Shown here: in pieces, positions 1 through 9,134 of the stretch
Position numbering within the stretch: position 1 is the stretch's first letter
How the letters are laid out: each line of letters opens with the position of its first letter
Assembly: GCA_949300485.1 (NCBI GenBank)
Contig: CASGEL010000010.1
Location: 32,803 to 96,802, forward strand
DNA length: 64,000 nucleotides
Source: an uncultured bacterium
GTDB taxonomy: Bacteria > Cyanobacteriota > Vampirovibrionia > Gastranaerophilales > Gastranaerophilaceae
Reading direction: 5' to 3'
Position numbers and translations under genes: made by a program
Notes under the pieces: generated by a model
Told to the model about the DNA's origin: nothing
The model's input: the letters and a program-made list of their open reading frames with translations, nothing else
Database searches by the model: none

Positions 1-361
1 GGGTAATTATAAACCTTATTAAATTTGCCAAACCATCCTTTGAACCTAATAGCGAACAAATTTCAGTGTTTACATCAAGCTCAACACCAAAACGATTTTT
101 CATTCTTTCAGCTACCGCTTGACGAAAATAAGGTTCTCCTCTGGTAACAGAATATGTATGAATATTATCTTCTGTTAAAAACTCTTTTAGTTTATCTATC
201 AAAACAACCGGCGGATTAGCTGTCGGCGCCCCCATAGCTAAAGATATCGGCCTTCTATTCTTTTTTTCTAAAATATCTGAAAGTTGAGCAGTTTTTTCTT
301 TCAACTTTACCATAATATATGTATCAATTGCCATTACATCTTCATTAAATAAATTTTTCAT
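1..361 (-). CDS. PLP-dependent aminotransferase class I/II, N-terminal part
   Basis: Partial gene; the C-terminal part, with the PLP lysine, lies beyond the left edge. The 120 visible residues contain SLAMGAPTANPP, then YSVTRGEPYFRQAVAERM and a LLGSKDGLANLI stretch, which match the N-terminal arm and the first cofactor-domain helices of fold-type I aminotransferases (aspartate/LL-diaminopimelate aminotransferase branch). I cannot tell the substrate from this part. ATG at 361 is preceded by a GAGG site about 10 nt upstream. It is followed on the same strand side by mlaF, with no overlap, so it is probably a separate unit. Confidence 0.78.
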   Translation of the reverse strand, partial: MKNLFNEDVMAIDTYIMVKLKEKTAQLSDILEKKNRRPISLAMGAPTANPPVVLIDKLKEFLTEDNIHTYSVTRGEPYFRQAVAERMKNRFGVELDVNTEICSLLGSKDGLANLIRFIIT

Positions 362-388
362 ACTTTAAATTCCTCAATTACTAATATA

Positions 389-1108
389 TTAAGCTTTCAT
401 CTTCATCGGACCTTCCAATGATGCCGTTACAAACTGTTTTGTATATGGAGTATCTTGTTTCAAAAGTTCAGTAGGAGTACCTTCGAAAACAATTTTCCCG
501 TCATAAAGCATTATAACTCTATCGGCAGTTCTTGTAATAGTAGACATCTGGTGCGTTACTACAATAGAGGCTGCATTTATTTCTCTTTTTAAACTTACAA
601 TATAATCTTCTATAAGGGTAGATGACATCGGATCCAAACCTGCAGTCGGTTCATCATATAAAATTGTATTCGGCTTGGTTACTATAGCTCTTGCAAAACT
701 TACCCTTTTTTGCATACCTCCGGATAATTCTGAAGGATATTTATTTTCTATACCTTTTAAACCAACAAGTTCTAATTTTTGAGAAACAATCTTTTTTATC
801 TCTTCATCTGTATATTTTTTTCTCAAATCTTTTCTTTCTTTTAGTGCAAATGAAATATTATCCGCTACATTTAAGGAGTCAAATAATGCAGAATACTGGA
901 AAACCATAGCAATATCACCCTCAGATGTAATGATTTCTCCACTATCGTATGGAATTAAGCCACAAATAAGCTTTAATACCGTACTCTTTCCTGAACCGGA
1001 AAAACCAACTATTGCCAAGATTTCACCATTAGCAACCTTAAATGATATATCATTTATAACTTTTTTGTCATCAAATGTCTTTACTAAATTTCTGACTTCT
1101 ATACTCAT
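389..1108 (-). CDS. mlaF: MlaF-like ABC transporter ATP-binding protein
   Basis: ATPase of an Mla/Ttg2-type lipid ABC transporter that moves phospholipids between the envelope membranes. A 239-residue ABC domain: Walker A GFSGSGKST at about 35-43, Q-loop Q71, signature LSGGMQ at about 128-133, Walker B ILYDEP at 149-154 and H-loop His186. I chose ATG 1108 over an in-frame upstream ATG at 1150 because AAGGG lies about 8 nt before it and the protein then starts as MSIEVRNLVKTF, as in the family. It starts 19 nt after the mlaE stop, so the two are one operon. No MlaD/MCE gene is visible in the window. Confidence 0.88.
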   Translation of the reverse strand: MSIEVRNLVKTFDDKKVINDISFKVANGEILAIVGFSGSGKSTVLKLICGLIPYDSGEIITSEGDIAMVFQYSALFDSLNVADNISFALKERKDLRKKYTDEEIKKIVSQKLELVGLKGIENKYPSELSGGMQKRVSFARAIVTKPNTILYDEPTAGLDPMSSTLIEDYIVSLKREINAASIVVTHQMSTITRTADRVIMLYDGKIVFEGTPTELLKQDTPYTKQFVTASLEGPMKMKA

Positions 1109-1127
1109 AACTATACCCTTACACAAT

Positions 1128-1937
1128 TTAAAAGAAAAATAAAACCGCAAATATCATATCCCAAACAACAATTGCTATAAATGACCAAACTACAGCCTTT
1201 GTTGTCGCAAGACCGACACCCTTTGCTCCGCCTGATGCAAAATAGCCGCATGTACAGCTTATCAAAGAAATTGTTGCACCAAAAACAATAGCTTTAAGTA
1301 TACAAACACTTAAATCCTTCATATACAAACCGAGCCAAGCAGAATCAAAATATGCTCTATATGTTAGACCTGCAAACATATCAGAAGTAACTGCACCTAA
1401 TAAAACTCCTACAACAGATGCCAATATAACAACAAACGGCATCATTATAGCACCGGATAAAACTCTTGGGACAAATAAATATCTGACAGAATCAACACCC
1501 AATACATCAATTGCATCAACCTGCTCAGTCACACGCATTGTAGCAAGCTCTGAAGCTAAAGATGAACCTATCATAGAAGTTATAGCAAACCCTGACATTA
1601 TAGCCCCGACTTCACGAACTATTAATATTGTCATTAATAACCCTACAAAATTTCCACCACCTTGCTTCACCATTTCATGCGCGACCTGAGATGCAACAAT
1701 TATAGAAGTCATACCTACAATAGACAAAGTTATAGGTAATGAGCTAACCCCAAACCTGTCACATTGTACCAGTAACTCACTCCATGAGATCTCACCTCTC
1801 AAAATACACTTCAAAACATGAAAGCCAAGCTGCGCTATATGCCCTAAAGTATCTAAAAAATCCGCAAACGTAGTCAAAAAATGCGAAAACACTTTATATG
1901 TGGCAGATTGTTTTAAATATTTTTGTAAAGTTATCAT
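1128..1937 (-). CDS. mlaE: MlaE-family ABC transporter permease
   Basis: Inner-membrane permease of the Mla phospholipid transporter. The family hallmark is clear: REVGAIMSGFAITSMIGSS followed by ELATMRVTEQVDAIDVLGVD and FVPRVL. About five or six hydrophobic segments fill the 269 residues, the usual length. An in-frame ATG at 1985 exists but has no ribosome site; ATG 1937 lies exactly 6 nt after a TATAAT box and fits the family start, so I prefer it and infer a leaderless message. Operon partner: the ATPase just downstream. Confidence 0.87.
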   Translation of the reverse strand: MITLQKYLKQSATYKVFSHFLTTFADFLDTLGHIAQLGFHVLKCILRGEISWSELLVQCDRFGVSSLPITLSIVGMTSIIVASQVAHEMVKQGGGNFVGLLMTILIVREVGAIMSGFAITSMIGSSLASELATMRVTEQVDAIDVLGVDSVRYLFVPRVLSGAIMMPFVVILASVVGVLLGAVTSDMFAGLTYRAYFDSAWLGLYMKDLSVCILKAIVFGATISLISCTCGYFASGGAKGVGLATTKAVVWSFIAIVVWDMIFAVLFFF

Positions 1938-1943
1938 AAACAA

Positions 1944-1949
1944 ATTATA
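1944..1949 (-). promoter_or_regulatory. Extended -10 box of mlaE (leaderless)
   Basis: TGTTATAAT on the minus strand; TATAAT occupies this span and ends 6 nt before ATG 1937. No Shine-Dalgarno sequence and no good -35 box are visible. Confidence 0.6.
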
Positions 1950-2007
1950 ACACAAGGAGATATTCTTGGCACGAAGATAAATCATTAATCAAAAAATATA
2001 AATTTAT

Positions 2008-2031
2008 AAAAAAAAACGGACAAAATGCCCG
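2008..2031 (-). terminator. Rho-independent terminator of cobO
   Basis: On the minus strand CGGGC-ATTTT-GTCCG forms a 5-bp stem with one GU pair, followed by nine T. It lies about 60 nt after the cobO stop. Confidence 0.65.
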
Positions 2032-2089
2032 CTATTTCATTTCTGAAACAAAAAAGGATTCACATTAACCTAAACTTTTTATTTCAAAA

Positions 2090-2623
2090 TTAATACTCTA
2101 TACCTTGTCGTGCCATTACACCCATATCAAAGTAGTGTTTAACAGGCTTCATCTCTGTAACAAGATGAGCTAGAGCAATCAATTCCGGGTGTGCATAACG
2201 ACCGGTCAAAACTATCTCCAAATTCTCAGGTTTATTCAGTAACGTATTTTTTACATCACTGACCTTTATCATATTCATTGATGTACAAATATTTATTTCG
2301 TCCAATATGATTAATTGATATTTACCTGAATTGATTGCTTCTTTTGCAAATTCCCAACCTTTTTTAGCTTCTTTATAATCTTCTAAACAAACATTATGCG
2401 AATAACAAACTCTGTCCATCCCAAATTGTACAACTTCTAAGTTATCTTTAAATTTTGAAGATGATGCAATTTCTCCATATGTAGTAGCGCCGTCACCTTT
2501 TGTAAACTGGATTATTAAAACTTTCCAATCATGACCCAAAGCTCTCATTGCCAAACCTAACGCAGCTGTTGTTTTCCCTTTACCATCTCCTGTATAGATT
2601 TGAATATATCCATGCTCTAACAC
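2090..2623 (-). CDS. cobO: Cob(I)alamin adenosyltransferase, CobO/BtuR type
   Basis: Transfers the adenosyl group from ATP to cob(I)alamin or cobinamide, giving the coenzyme form of B12. The P-loop TGDGKGKTT at residues 11-19, then LGLAMRALG, LIIQFTKG and a late LIILDEIN (Walker B) are CobO hallmarks; 177 residues is normal. The longer frame reaches ATG 2647, but GTG 2623 has a perfect GGAGG 9 nt upstream, so it is the likely start. It stands alone, with its own promoter and terminator. No cobalamin riboswitch or B12 gene is nearby, which suggests salvage of corrinoids, though this is inference. Confidence 0.9.
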   Translation of the reverse strand: MLEHGYIQIYTGDGKGKTTAALGLAMRALGHDWKVLIIQFTKGDGATTYGEIASSSKFKDNLEVVQFGMDRVCYSHNVCLEDYKEAKKGWEFAKEAINSGKYQLIILDEINICTSMNMIKVSDVKNTLLNKPENLEIVLTGRYAHPELIALAHLVTEMKPVKHYFDMGVMARQGIEY

Positions 2624-2711
2624 TGCTACTAACCTCCAAAAATACACTTTTACCGCCTACTATAATAATAAACCACATTTGAACAAACCTTAATCGTTCA
2701 AAAGATTGAAA

Positions 2712-2740
2712 ATTATAATAGGGAAATTTTCTATCTCCAA
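2712..2740 (-). promoter_or_regulatory. Promoter of cobO
   Basis: Minus strand TTGGAG (2735-2740), 17-bp spacer, TATAAT (2712-2717). The predicted RNA starts near 2705 and carries an 80-nt leader with the GGAGG site of cobO. Confidence 0.55.
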
Positions 2741-3033
2741 AATCTCATTCCCGATTTGTATATTTATAATAGAATAAATTTTTACTTTTGACTAATGATT
2801 TATCATCTGCATGCCAAAGTTTTTACAATTATTTTTGACTAATTTTAAAAACCGGCAGTTTGTAATACTTTCAGACTAATTCTTGTATAAGAAAAAATTT
2901 ACAATAAAATTGTTAACGAAAATTCAAAAACTATTGCAAAACTTCAAACAAGTCTTCAATCGTGCATTTCACAAAAAGGATTTATTTATGAAGAAAATTA
3001 ACATAACAGTAATAACTAAAAATCAATACGAAA
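2741..3033. other. Intergenic stretch with repeated TTTTGACTAAT motif
   Basis: No gene seen. TTTTGACTAAT occurs at 2786-2796 and 2833-2843, and the core GACTAAT again at 2874-2880. The spacing (about 47 and 37 nt) suggests binding sites for an unknown regulator. A 20-codon frame from 2988 has no support. Confidence 0.3.
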
Positions 3034-4803
3034 TTAAGATAATTTTCTAATCATTGCCTGAGCTTCTTCGCATTCGGGAAAAGTTTCAACAATCTTTTCC
3101 GCATATTTTAAAGCTTCATCCGTATTACCAAGTTTTTCATAACATTTGGCAAGATTTAATAATACATTTACGTTCAACGGAACCTTTTCAAGCATATTTT
3201 CAAAGATAATTCTTGCTTGCTCATAATTTCCAAGCTCAAAATAACATAATCCTAACAAATTCTGCACATCCGGCATCTTTTCTAATTCATAAGCTTTAAC
3301 CAGATACATTTTAGCAGTTTCATAATCCCCTGCAAGATGAAAAATTCGTCCTGCAATAAACAACAAAAATGCCGAATCTGAACACTTCTTCAAAACTTTT
3401 TCAATCTGTTCTTTTGCAATATCAATTTGCTTCAAATGAGTTTTATTCAATGCTGAAAAAGCTAATCCGTTTGGATTTTCAGGATCAATATCAATTGCTC
3501 TTTGATACAGCTCATCCGCTTTTTCAAAATCAGAAATTGAATGAAAATAATTAGCATACTCCAAAACTATTGAATAATTATTTGGATCACATTTATATGC
3601 CTGTGTGAATTCATCCTTTGCATAATCAAATAATCGTTTATTTAAATATATTACCCCCAAATCCTTATGCGCAGGGGCAAATTCAGGATTAAGACGACAT
3701 ACTTTTTTCAATATTTGTTCTGCTCTATCAGTATCACCTGTCTTAACACATAATATGGCCAATTCATAATACAATTGATAAGATGTAGAACCTTGTTTGA
3801 TTAGTTTTTCATAGATATCTTTAGCATTTGATAATTGACCTGTAGAAATATATATCCCTGCAAGTTTTTTTAAAATATTTGAAGCTTTAGGGGTCAATAC
3901 AACAAGCTGTTTTAATAAAGAAATTGCAATTTCATACTCGCCTACAGCCTGATAGCAGCAAGCTAAATTGTATTTATAATTAGTTTTTTGAGGATAAGCA
4001 GAAGCTAAATACTTATAATGCTCAATCGCTTCATGAATTTTACCGGCTTTAACTTCAGATAAAGCCCAGGCGACAATATAACTATCTTCATCCGGCTCGC
4101 ATTCATGTGCCTTTTCAAAATATTCACAAGCTTCAGCATGTTTGTTTTTCAGCTGCAGAATAGATGCCATATTAAAATATGTCAAAGAATCGGTATCATC
4201 AATTTCTAATGCTCTTTTGTACGTTTCAAAAGCTTTATCCAAATCACCTATTGTTAGATAAGATGTACCTAAGTTATTATACAATTGAAGATTATCAGGA
4301 TTTAACTCAATAGCCTTCTCTATATATTTGACACTTTCTTCAAACTTCTTCCCTGCCATACATGCTGTTCCGAGAATATAATATACAGCATAATCATCTT
4401 TAGTATACTCTAAAGCTTTTTCTGCGGTTTCTACAGCCTTATCATATTCTTCTGTTTTTATATAAACAATAGCCAAACTTTTGTATGCATCAATATACTC
4501 CGGTCGAAGTTCTAAAACAGTTAAATATGCATGCTTGGCCTCTACTAATTCATTTAAATTATCATAACAGCATCCAAGATAATAGCAGCACAAAGCATCA
4601 TCCTGACGGTATTTTAGAACCTCTTCCAGGATATTTCTAGCACTATGATAATTTTCCAGATTAACTTCACATAAAGCCATCAGCCTTTGTGCATCCAAGT
4701 CTTTAGCATCCTTTTCTATAATTTCAGCAATTAAACCCTTTGCTTCATCATATTTTGATGAATCTATCAATTCATAAATTTTATCAATTTCTTTATCTTC
4801 CAT
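3034..4803 (-). CDS. Tetratricopeptide-repeat protein
   Basis: A 589-residue protein made almost entirely of about 16 TPR units; typical pieces are YNNLGTSYLTIGDLDKAFET and AHKDLGVIYLNKRLFDYAKD. There is no signal peptide or membrane segment, so it probably acts as a cytoplasmic scaffold. Many Cys/Tyr pairs occur in the first third (CCYYLGCCYD). It lies downstream of the pilus operon and SDR gene on the same strand, but with a gap of about 80 nt and its own TGGTATAAT box 9 nt before ATG, so it is probably transcribed alone. Partner proteins cannot be predicted. Confidence 0.85.
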   Translation of the reverse strand: MEDKEIDKIYELIDSSKYDEAKGLIAEIIEKDAKDLDAQRLMALCEVNLENYHSARNILEEVLKYRQDDALCCYYLGCCYDNLNELVEAKHAYLTVLELRPEYIDAYKSLAIVYIKTEEYDKAVETAEKALEYTKDDYAVYYILGTACMAGKKFEESVKYIEKAIELNPDNLQLYNNLGTSYLTIGDLDKAFETYKRALEIDDTDSLTYFNMASILQLKNKHAEACEYFEKAHECEPDEDSYIVAWALSEVKAGKIHEAIEHYKYLASAYPQKTNYKYNLACCYQAVGEYEIAISLLKQLVVLTPKASNILKKLAGIYISTGQLSNAKDIYEKLIKQGSTSYQLYYELAILCVKTGDTDRAEQILKKVCRLNPEFAPAHKDLGVIYLNKRLFDYAKDEFTQAYKCDPNNYSIVLEYANYFHSISDFEKADELYQRAIDIDPENPNGLAFSALNKTHLKQIDIAKEQIEKVLKKCSDSAFLLFIAGRIFHLAGDYETAKMYLVKAYELEKMPDVQNLLGLCYFELGNYEQARIIFENMLEKVPLNVNVLLNLAKCYEKLGNTDEALKYAEKIVETFPECEEAQAMIRKLS

Positions 4804-4881
4804 AGCAGAAATATTATACCACAGGGGTAAAGCATTGACAATTTAATAAACTATACAGAAAAGTTTTTTTACTTTTTATAT

Positions 4882-5688
4882 TTATTTAAAATTATTTATT
4901 CGATATTTTAAAGCAAATTTTACAAGCTTATTAACGATATCCTGAGATAAATAAGATAAAATTTGAGCAAACTTTGCATCCTTGCCTATTGTATAAGAAG
5001 ATTTCGGAGATTTACAATATGCAACCTTTTTAACAAATTCAGCAACCTTAGAAACATTTAAACCCTTATCGGTATTTTTTAATGCATTTAATTTCAAAAA
5101 TTCTAATTCTTTTTGATATTCTATACATTCTTCTAACTGCGGAATATTTGCTTCTACAGATTTCTTCCAAATAGGTGTTGCAATAACACCGGGCTTTATA
5201 GAAATTACCTTTATATTCTTATGATTTTCAAGAGCCAGAGCATTAAAAAATATATCTAAAGCTCTTTTTGAAGCACAATATGGACTTATAAAAGGGAAAT
5301 TTCCAAAACTTGCCATTGAACTAATATTTATAATCCTGCCATTTTCTAACAACGGTAAAAGTTTTTGAGTGAACTCTATATGCGAAAACGTATTAACTTC
5401 AAATTGCTCTCGCAACCTGTCTGTATCTAACACCTCAACAGGACCTGCCACTACACATCCTGCAACATTTATCAAAATGTCTATTTTTTCAACTTTTGAT
5501 TTTATATGCTCTGCAGCTTCGTATATTGATTTTCTATCTTTCATATCAATATAAAAGTAAGTAACATTTGGCCGTTCGTGAATTAAATCATGATTTCTGT
5601 AACCGGCAAAAACATTGTTTTCAACTGCTAACAGTTCAGTCAAAGCCTTACCGATACCTGAAGTTGCACCTGTTATAACTATATTCAT
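4882..5688 (-). CDS. Short-chain dehydrogenase/reductase
   Basis: NAD(P)-dependent oxidoreductase of the classical SDR family, substrate unknown. Visible motifs: TGATSGIG at residues 6-13 (cofactor loop), NVAG at 74-77 (the usual NNAG is altered), Ser 123/124 in NISS, and the catalytic YCASK with Tyr137 and Lys141. 268 residues plus a C-terminal helix-rich tail. Of two starts (5694 and 5688), ATG 5688 lies 7 nt after TATAAT and is preferred; the upstream ATG overlaps the promoter. It is read away from the pilus operon end, 57 nt downstream of it. Confidence 0.85.
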   Translation of the reverse strand: MNIVITGATSGIGKALTELLAVENNVFAGYRNHDLIHERPNVTYFYIDMKDRKSIYEAAEHIKSKVEKIDILINVAGCVVAGPVEVLDTDRLREQFEVNTFSHIEFTQKLLPLLENGRIINISSMASFGNFPFISPYCASKRALDIFFNALALENHKNIKVISIKPGVIATPIWKKSVEANIPQLEECIEYQKELEFLKLNALKNTDKGLNVSKVAEFVKKVAYCKSPKSSYTIGKDAKFAQILSYLSQDIVNKLVKFALKYRINNFK

Positions 5689-5751
5689 TTTCATAATTAT
5701 ATCACATTACCGTTTGGCAAAACATTCGATAATTTTCTACTATTCACTCTC

Positions 5752-6969
5752 TTACATACCCATATAAGATGCGAACAAAGGTAAGTAAAGAGCTGCTGCC
5801 AAAACTAATACGATAGAACCGATAACAATCAACATGATAGGCTCAATCATCTTTGTCATAATATCGATAATCGTATCTAACTGTTTATCAATATAATTAG
5901 TTGCCTGACCTAACATATCACCCAAACGACCTGATTGTTCACCTGTTGCAATCATAAACAAAATCATTTTAGGCATTGTTCTTGTTGCTCGCAATGCAGC
6001 TGACAAATGCTGACCCTGTTGAACTCTGACAGTAGCTTCCTCTACTCTTGTTTCCAAAGTATGATTAGTTAAGGTCATATTTGACAAATATAAACATTCC
6101 AAAATAGGAACACCAGCATCATATGCAACCTGCATTACCGCAATAAAGTTTGCAAAGTTTGAATACTGAATTAAATCAGTTAATACCGGAATTTTTAATA
6201 CAATATCATCAATTTTCCACTTACTAGGCTTCCATCTGAATAAGAAACTGATAAATGCTGAAATAGCAAAAAATCCAATCGGAATACCATACCAGTTCTT
6301 TTTAAGGAACAGACCCATTTCCATCAAAACTCTTGTAATCCAAGGTAATTGCATACCCATTGAATCAAACATTTCTTTAAATACCGGGAATACAAATACC
6401 AACATGACAATTACGATAAACACAGCCAATAAAATTACGAATACCGGATACATTAATGTACCAATAACCTTACTTCTGATTGCTGACTGCTTATTAAGCA
6501 ATTCTAATAAACGGTCTAAAGTTTTTTCCAATTCACCGGAATCTTCACCGGCTCTAACCAGACCGATATAAACTTGACCGAATTGTTCAGGATATTTAGC
6601 AACAGTACCTGCGAATGTACCGCCGTTCATAATCTGACGTCTTAGTTCAGTAGCAACCTGACGGATTTTTAATTTTGCCGCATCATTTTCAATGAACAGT
6701 AAAGATTCAATAATAGGAATACCAGCTGCAGACAAGATTTGAAGAGTAGATGTAAAATCTATCTGATCATGCAAACCCAATTTAGGCATTCTGCCAGTGG
6801 GCTTCTTTTTTTCTTCTTTTTTAACACCTTGTTCTTCTTGAATATTAGTCGGAGTAAAACCTAAAGCCCTGACCGCAGCCCTGGCTTCTCGCATATCATC
6901 CGCTTCAACTTTACCTTTTACTATTTCATTTGTACCGTCTTTTAATGCTGTATAATTAAAAATTGTCAT
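5752..6969 (-). CDS. pilC: Type IV pilus/type II secretion inner-membrane platform protein PilC/GspF
   Basis: Polytopic platform protein that couples the assembly ATPase to pilin polymerisation. 405 residues, usual length. Two T2SSF domains are visible: the first from LHDQIDFTSTLQILSAAGIP (about 66-190), the second from YSNFANFIAVMQVAYDAGVP (about 265-390), with hydrophobic segments near 170-195, 225-245 and 375-400 ending YLPLFASYMGM. An N-terminal cytoplasmic domain (YTALKDGTNEIVKGKVEAD) is present. It begins 8 nt after the PilB stop, so it is translationally linked in the operon PilP-like - secretin - PilB - PilC. Confidence 0.93.
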   Translation of the reverse strand: MTIFNYTALKDGTNEIVKGKVEADDMREARAAVRALGFTPTNIQEEQGVKKEEKKKPTGRMPKLGLHDQIDFTSTLQILSAAGIPIIESLLFIENDAAKLKIRQVATELRRQIMNGGTFAGTVAKYPEQFGQVYIGLVRAGEDSGELEKTLDRLLELLNKQSAIRSKVIGTLMYPVFVILLAVFIVIVMLVFVFPVFKEMFDSMGMQLPWITRVLMEMGLFLKKNWYGIPIGFFAISAFISFLFRWKPSKWKIDDIVLKIPVLTDLIQYSNFANFIAVMQVAYDAGVPILECLYLSNMTLTNHTLETRVEEATVRVQQGQHLSAALRATRTMPKMILFMIATGEQSGRLGDMLGQATNYIDKQLDTIIDIMTKMIEPIMLIVIGSIVLVLAAALYLPLFASYMGM

Positions 6970-6976
6970 ACTTCAC

Positions 6977-9061
6977 CTATTCACCTGCCATACCTAAGAC
7001 TCTGACAAATTCTTCGACCGACGTTTCCCCATTTATAATATGATTTAAACAAGATCTTTGTAATGTAGTCATGCCATTATTAACTGCACTTTCCTCAATT
7101 TCCAAATCATGCGCACCTTGTGCAATAAGTTTTTTAATTTCCTTTGTAATCTGCATGATTTCATAAACGCCCAAACGGCCTTTATAACCTTGGAATCCGC
7201 ATTTGTTACAACCTTTCGCTCTATATATAGGAGTTTTAATTAATTTTTCGATTTCTTCAGGATCAGTTGTAAGCATTGCTGCTTCTTCTCTTGTCGGATA
7301 GTATTCTTCCTTACAATCATCACAAAGTTTTCTGACCAAACGTTGTGCAATAACACCGGATAATGTTGAAGATACCAAATAATCTTTCGCACCCATTTCA
7401 ATTAAACGAGTAACTGTGGCAGCTGCAGAGTTTGTGTGGACTGTACTTAATACCAAGTGACCTGTTAATGCTGCGGAAATAGCAATTTCTAGAGTTTCGT
7501 AGTCACGAATTTCACCGACCAAAATAATATCAGGGTCTTGACGTAAAATAGCACGCATACATGATGCAAATGTAATACCCGCTTTAGCATTAATTTGCGA
7601 CTGGTTGATACCCTCCAACTTAATTTCTATCGGATCCTCAATTGTTGTAATATTAACAGACTCATCATTTAAACTCTTTAATACGGAATATAATGTTGTT
7701 GTTTTACCAGAACCTGTAGGACCTGATGTTAAAATAATACCGTTTGGACAAGATACCATTTGTTTAACTTTTTGAACATCTCTTTCATTCGCACCAACTA
7801 ATTTAATTTCCTTATCATTTGAAGCCAATGAAACCGCAGGTGCCAAGATACGGATACAAACCTTTTCCTTACCAGAAACTGGAAGAGTATTAATACGGAA
7901 GTCATAAGAACAATCTTTATAAGAAATAGAGAATGTACCATCCTGAGGTCGTCTATTTTCTGCAATATTCATCCTTGCCATAACTTTAAAACGAGCAATA
8001 ACAGAAGTTTCAACCTTCTGTGGTACATCCAAAACTTTCTGTAACATACCGTCTTTTCTGTAACGAACAATATATCCGTTTAGACGAGGCTCAATGTGAA
8101 TATCTGAAACTTTATTATCAATACCATTTGTAATAATTTGGTTTACAAATTTAGCAACTGAACCTGTTGAATCTTGAAGTTCAGCATCAACTTGTTCCCA
8201 TAATGTAGCCTCTTCCTCTGAATCAAGAGTCTCGGTCTTAATCTGTTCAATAATTTCATCTGTTTGCTTTTTCTGTAATGAGAAGAATGTATTTAATGAG
8301 TTTTGAAACTCATAATGAGTCATCAATAACTGTTTAGGATTTTGACCAGTTAAATAGATGATCTCTTTCATTACATCCATTTTTATAGGCTTAACAACAC
8401 CTAAAATAAGAGTTTTTCCATCAGATGAAATAGGAATTACCGAATTTGCCCTAATAAAATCTTCAGGTAAAATATTAACAAATTTCTTTTGATCAACTAA
8501 CTGATCTGTAGATACTAAATCGTACCCTGTCTGATCATGCAAAACAGCTTTTAATTGATCTAATGAAACTAACCCCATTTCAAACAAAGTTGAACCAATA
8601 GGAACATTTTTTCTTTTTGAAGCAGCCAATGCTTTCATTAAATCAACTTCTGAAATAATGCCCTTTGCCAGCAACATTTCACCTAATTTTCCATGCTGCT
8701 GGTTGCCTTTATCTGGAGAAGATGATGAATTGGAAGAAGCTGCAGATGCTGAAGCATTTAGATTTACTTCAGAAGAAACTTCAGGAGTTGGTACAGAAAT
8801 TGTGCCTTCAGGTAAAAAATCACCTAACAATTCCGCTAAATCATCTTCACCCACTAACATAAATTTTATAGACTGCTGAAAAGTCTTTTTTAAAATTCCA
8901 TTAATTTCATCTTTATTAGAATTTTTAGAAACAGCTACAAAGAGAAAATCATTTTTTATACTGATAGGGACAAAATGATATTGACCCATCAGGCTCTTGT
9001 CAACACTATTAAGTATATTTTTATCTATGCTGTTTTTTAATCTTAATATTAATGCGTTCAT
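6977..9061 (-). CDS. pilB: Type IV pilus/type II secretion assembly ATPase PilB/GspE
   Basis: Cytoplasmic hexameric ATPase that powers pilin extension. 694 residues. Visible in order: an N-terminal GspE_N/MshEN region (KLGEMLLAKGIISEVDLMKA near 125-145), a linker rich in Ser/Ala (about 100-120), Walker A GPTGSGKTTTLYS near 447-459, Asp box DIILVGEIRD near 508-517, His box TGHLVLSTVHTN, and a zinc site CDDC with CNKC about 40 residues later. The first 110 residues are an extra domain without clear match. No PilT retraction ATPase is seen here, so this could be a secretion-type or a pilus system. Confidence 0.93.
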   Translation of the reverse strand: MNALILRLKNSIDKNILNSVDKSLMGQYHFVPISIKNDFLFVAVSKNSNKDEINGILKKTFQQSIKFMLVGEDDLAELLGDFLPEGTISVPTPEVSSEVNLNASASAASSNSSSSPDKGNQQHGKLGEMLLAKGIISEVDLMKALAASKRKNVPIGSTLFEMGLVSLDQLKAVLHDQTGYDLVSTDQLVDQKKFVNILPEDFIRANSVIPISSDGKTLILGVVKPIKMDVMKEIIYLTGQNPKQLLMTHYEFQNSLNTFFSLQKKQTDEIIEQIKTETLDSEEEATLWEQVDAELQDSTGSVAKFVNQIITNGIDNKVSDIHIEPRLNGYIVRYRKDGMLQKVLDVPQKVETSVIARFKVMARMNIAENRRPQDGTFSISYKDCSYDFRINTLPVSGKEKVCIRILAPAVSLASNDKEIKLVGANERDVQKVKQMVSCPNGIILTSGPTGSGKTTTLYSVLKSLNDESVNITTIEDPIEIKLEGINQSQINAKAGITFASCMRAILRQDPDIILVGEIRDYETLEIAISAALTGHLVLSTVHTNSAAATVTRLIEMGAKDYLVSSTLSGVIAQRLVRKLCDDCKEEYYPTREEAAMLTTDPEEIEKLIKTPIYRAKGCNKCGFQGYKGRLGVYEIMQITKEIKKLIAQGAHDLEIEESAVNNGMTTLQRSCLNHIINGETSVEEFVRVLGMAGE

Positions 9062-9134
9062 TTACTACTTTGTACTTTTCTTTTTTATGAGTTATAACTG
9101 TTAATTTTAAAATTAGACTGCTAATTCATTAAAT

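Noticed and set aside
2624..3033. Cobalamin riboswitch upstream of cobO
   Set aside because: I looked for the B12 box and the long conserved core on the minus strand and found neither; the leader is only about 80 nt.
2988..3050. 20-codon frame starting MKKINITVITK after GGATTT
   Set aside because: Weak ribosome site, very short, ends inside the TPR gene's 3' end on the other strand, no hydrophobic or conserved pattern.
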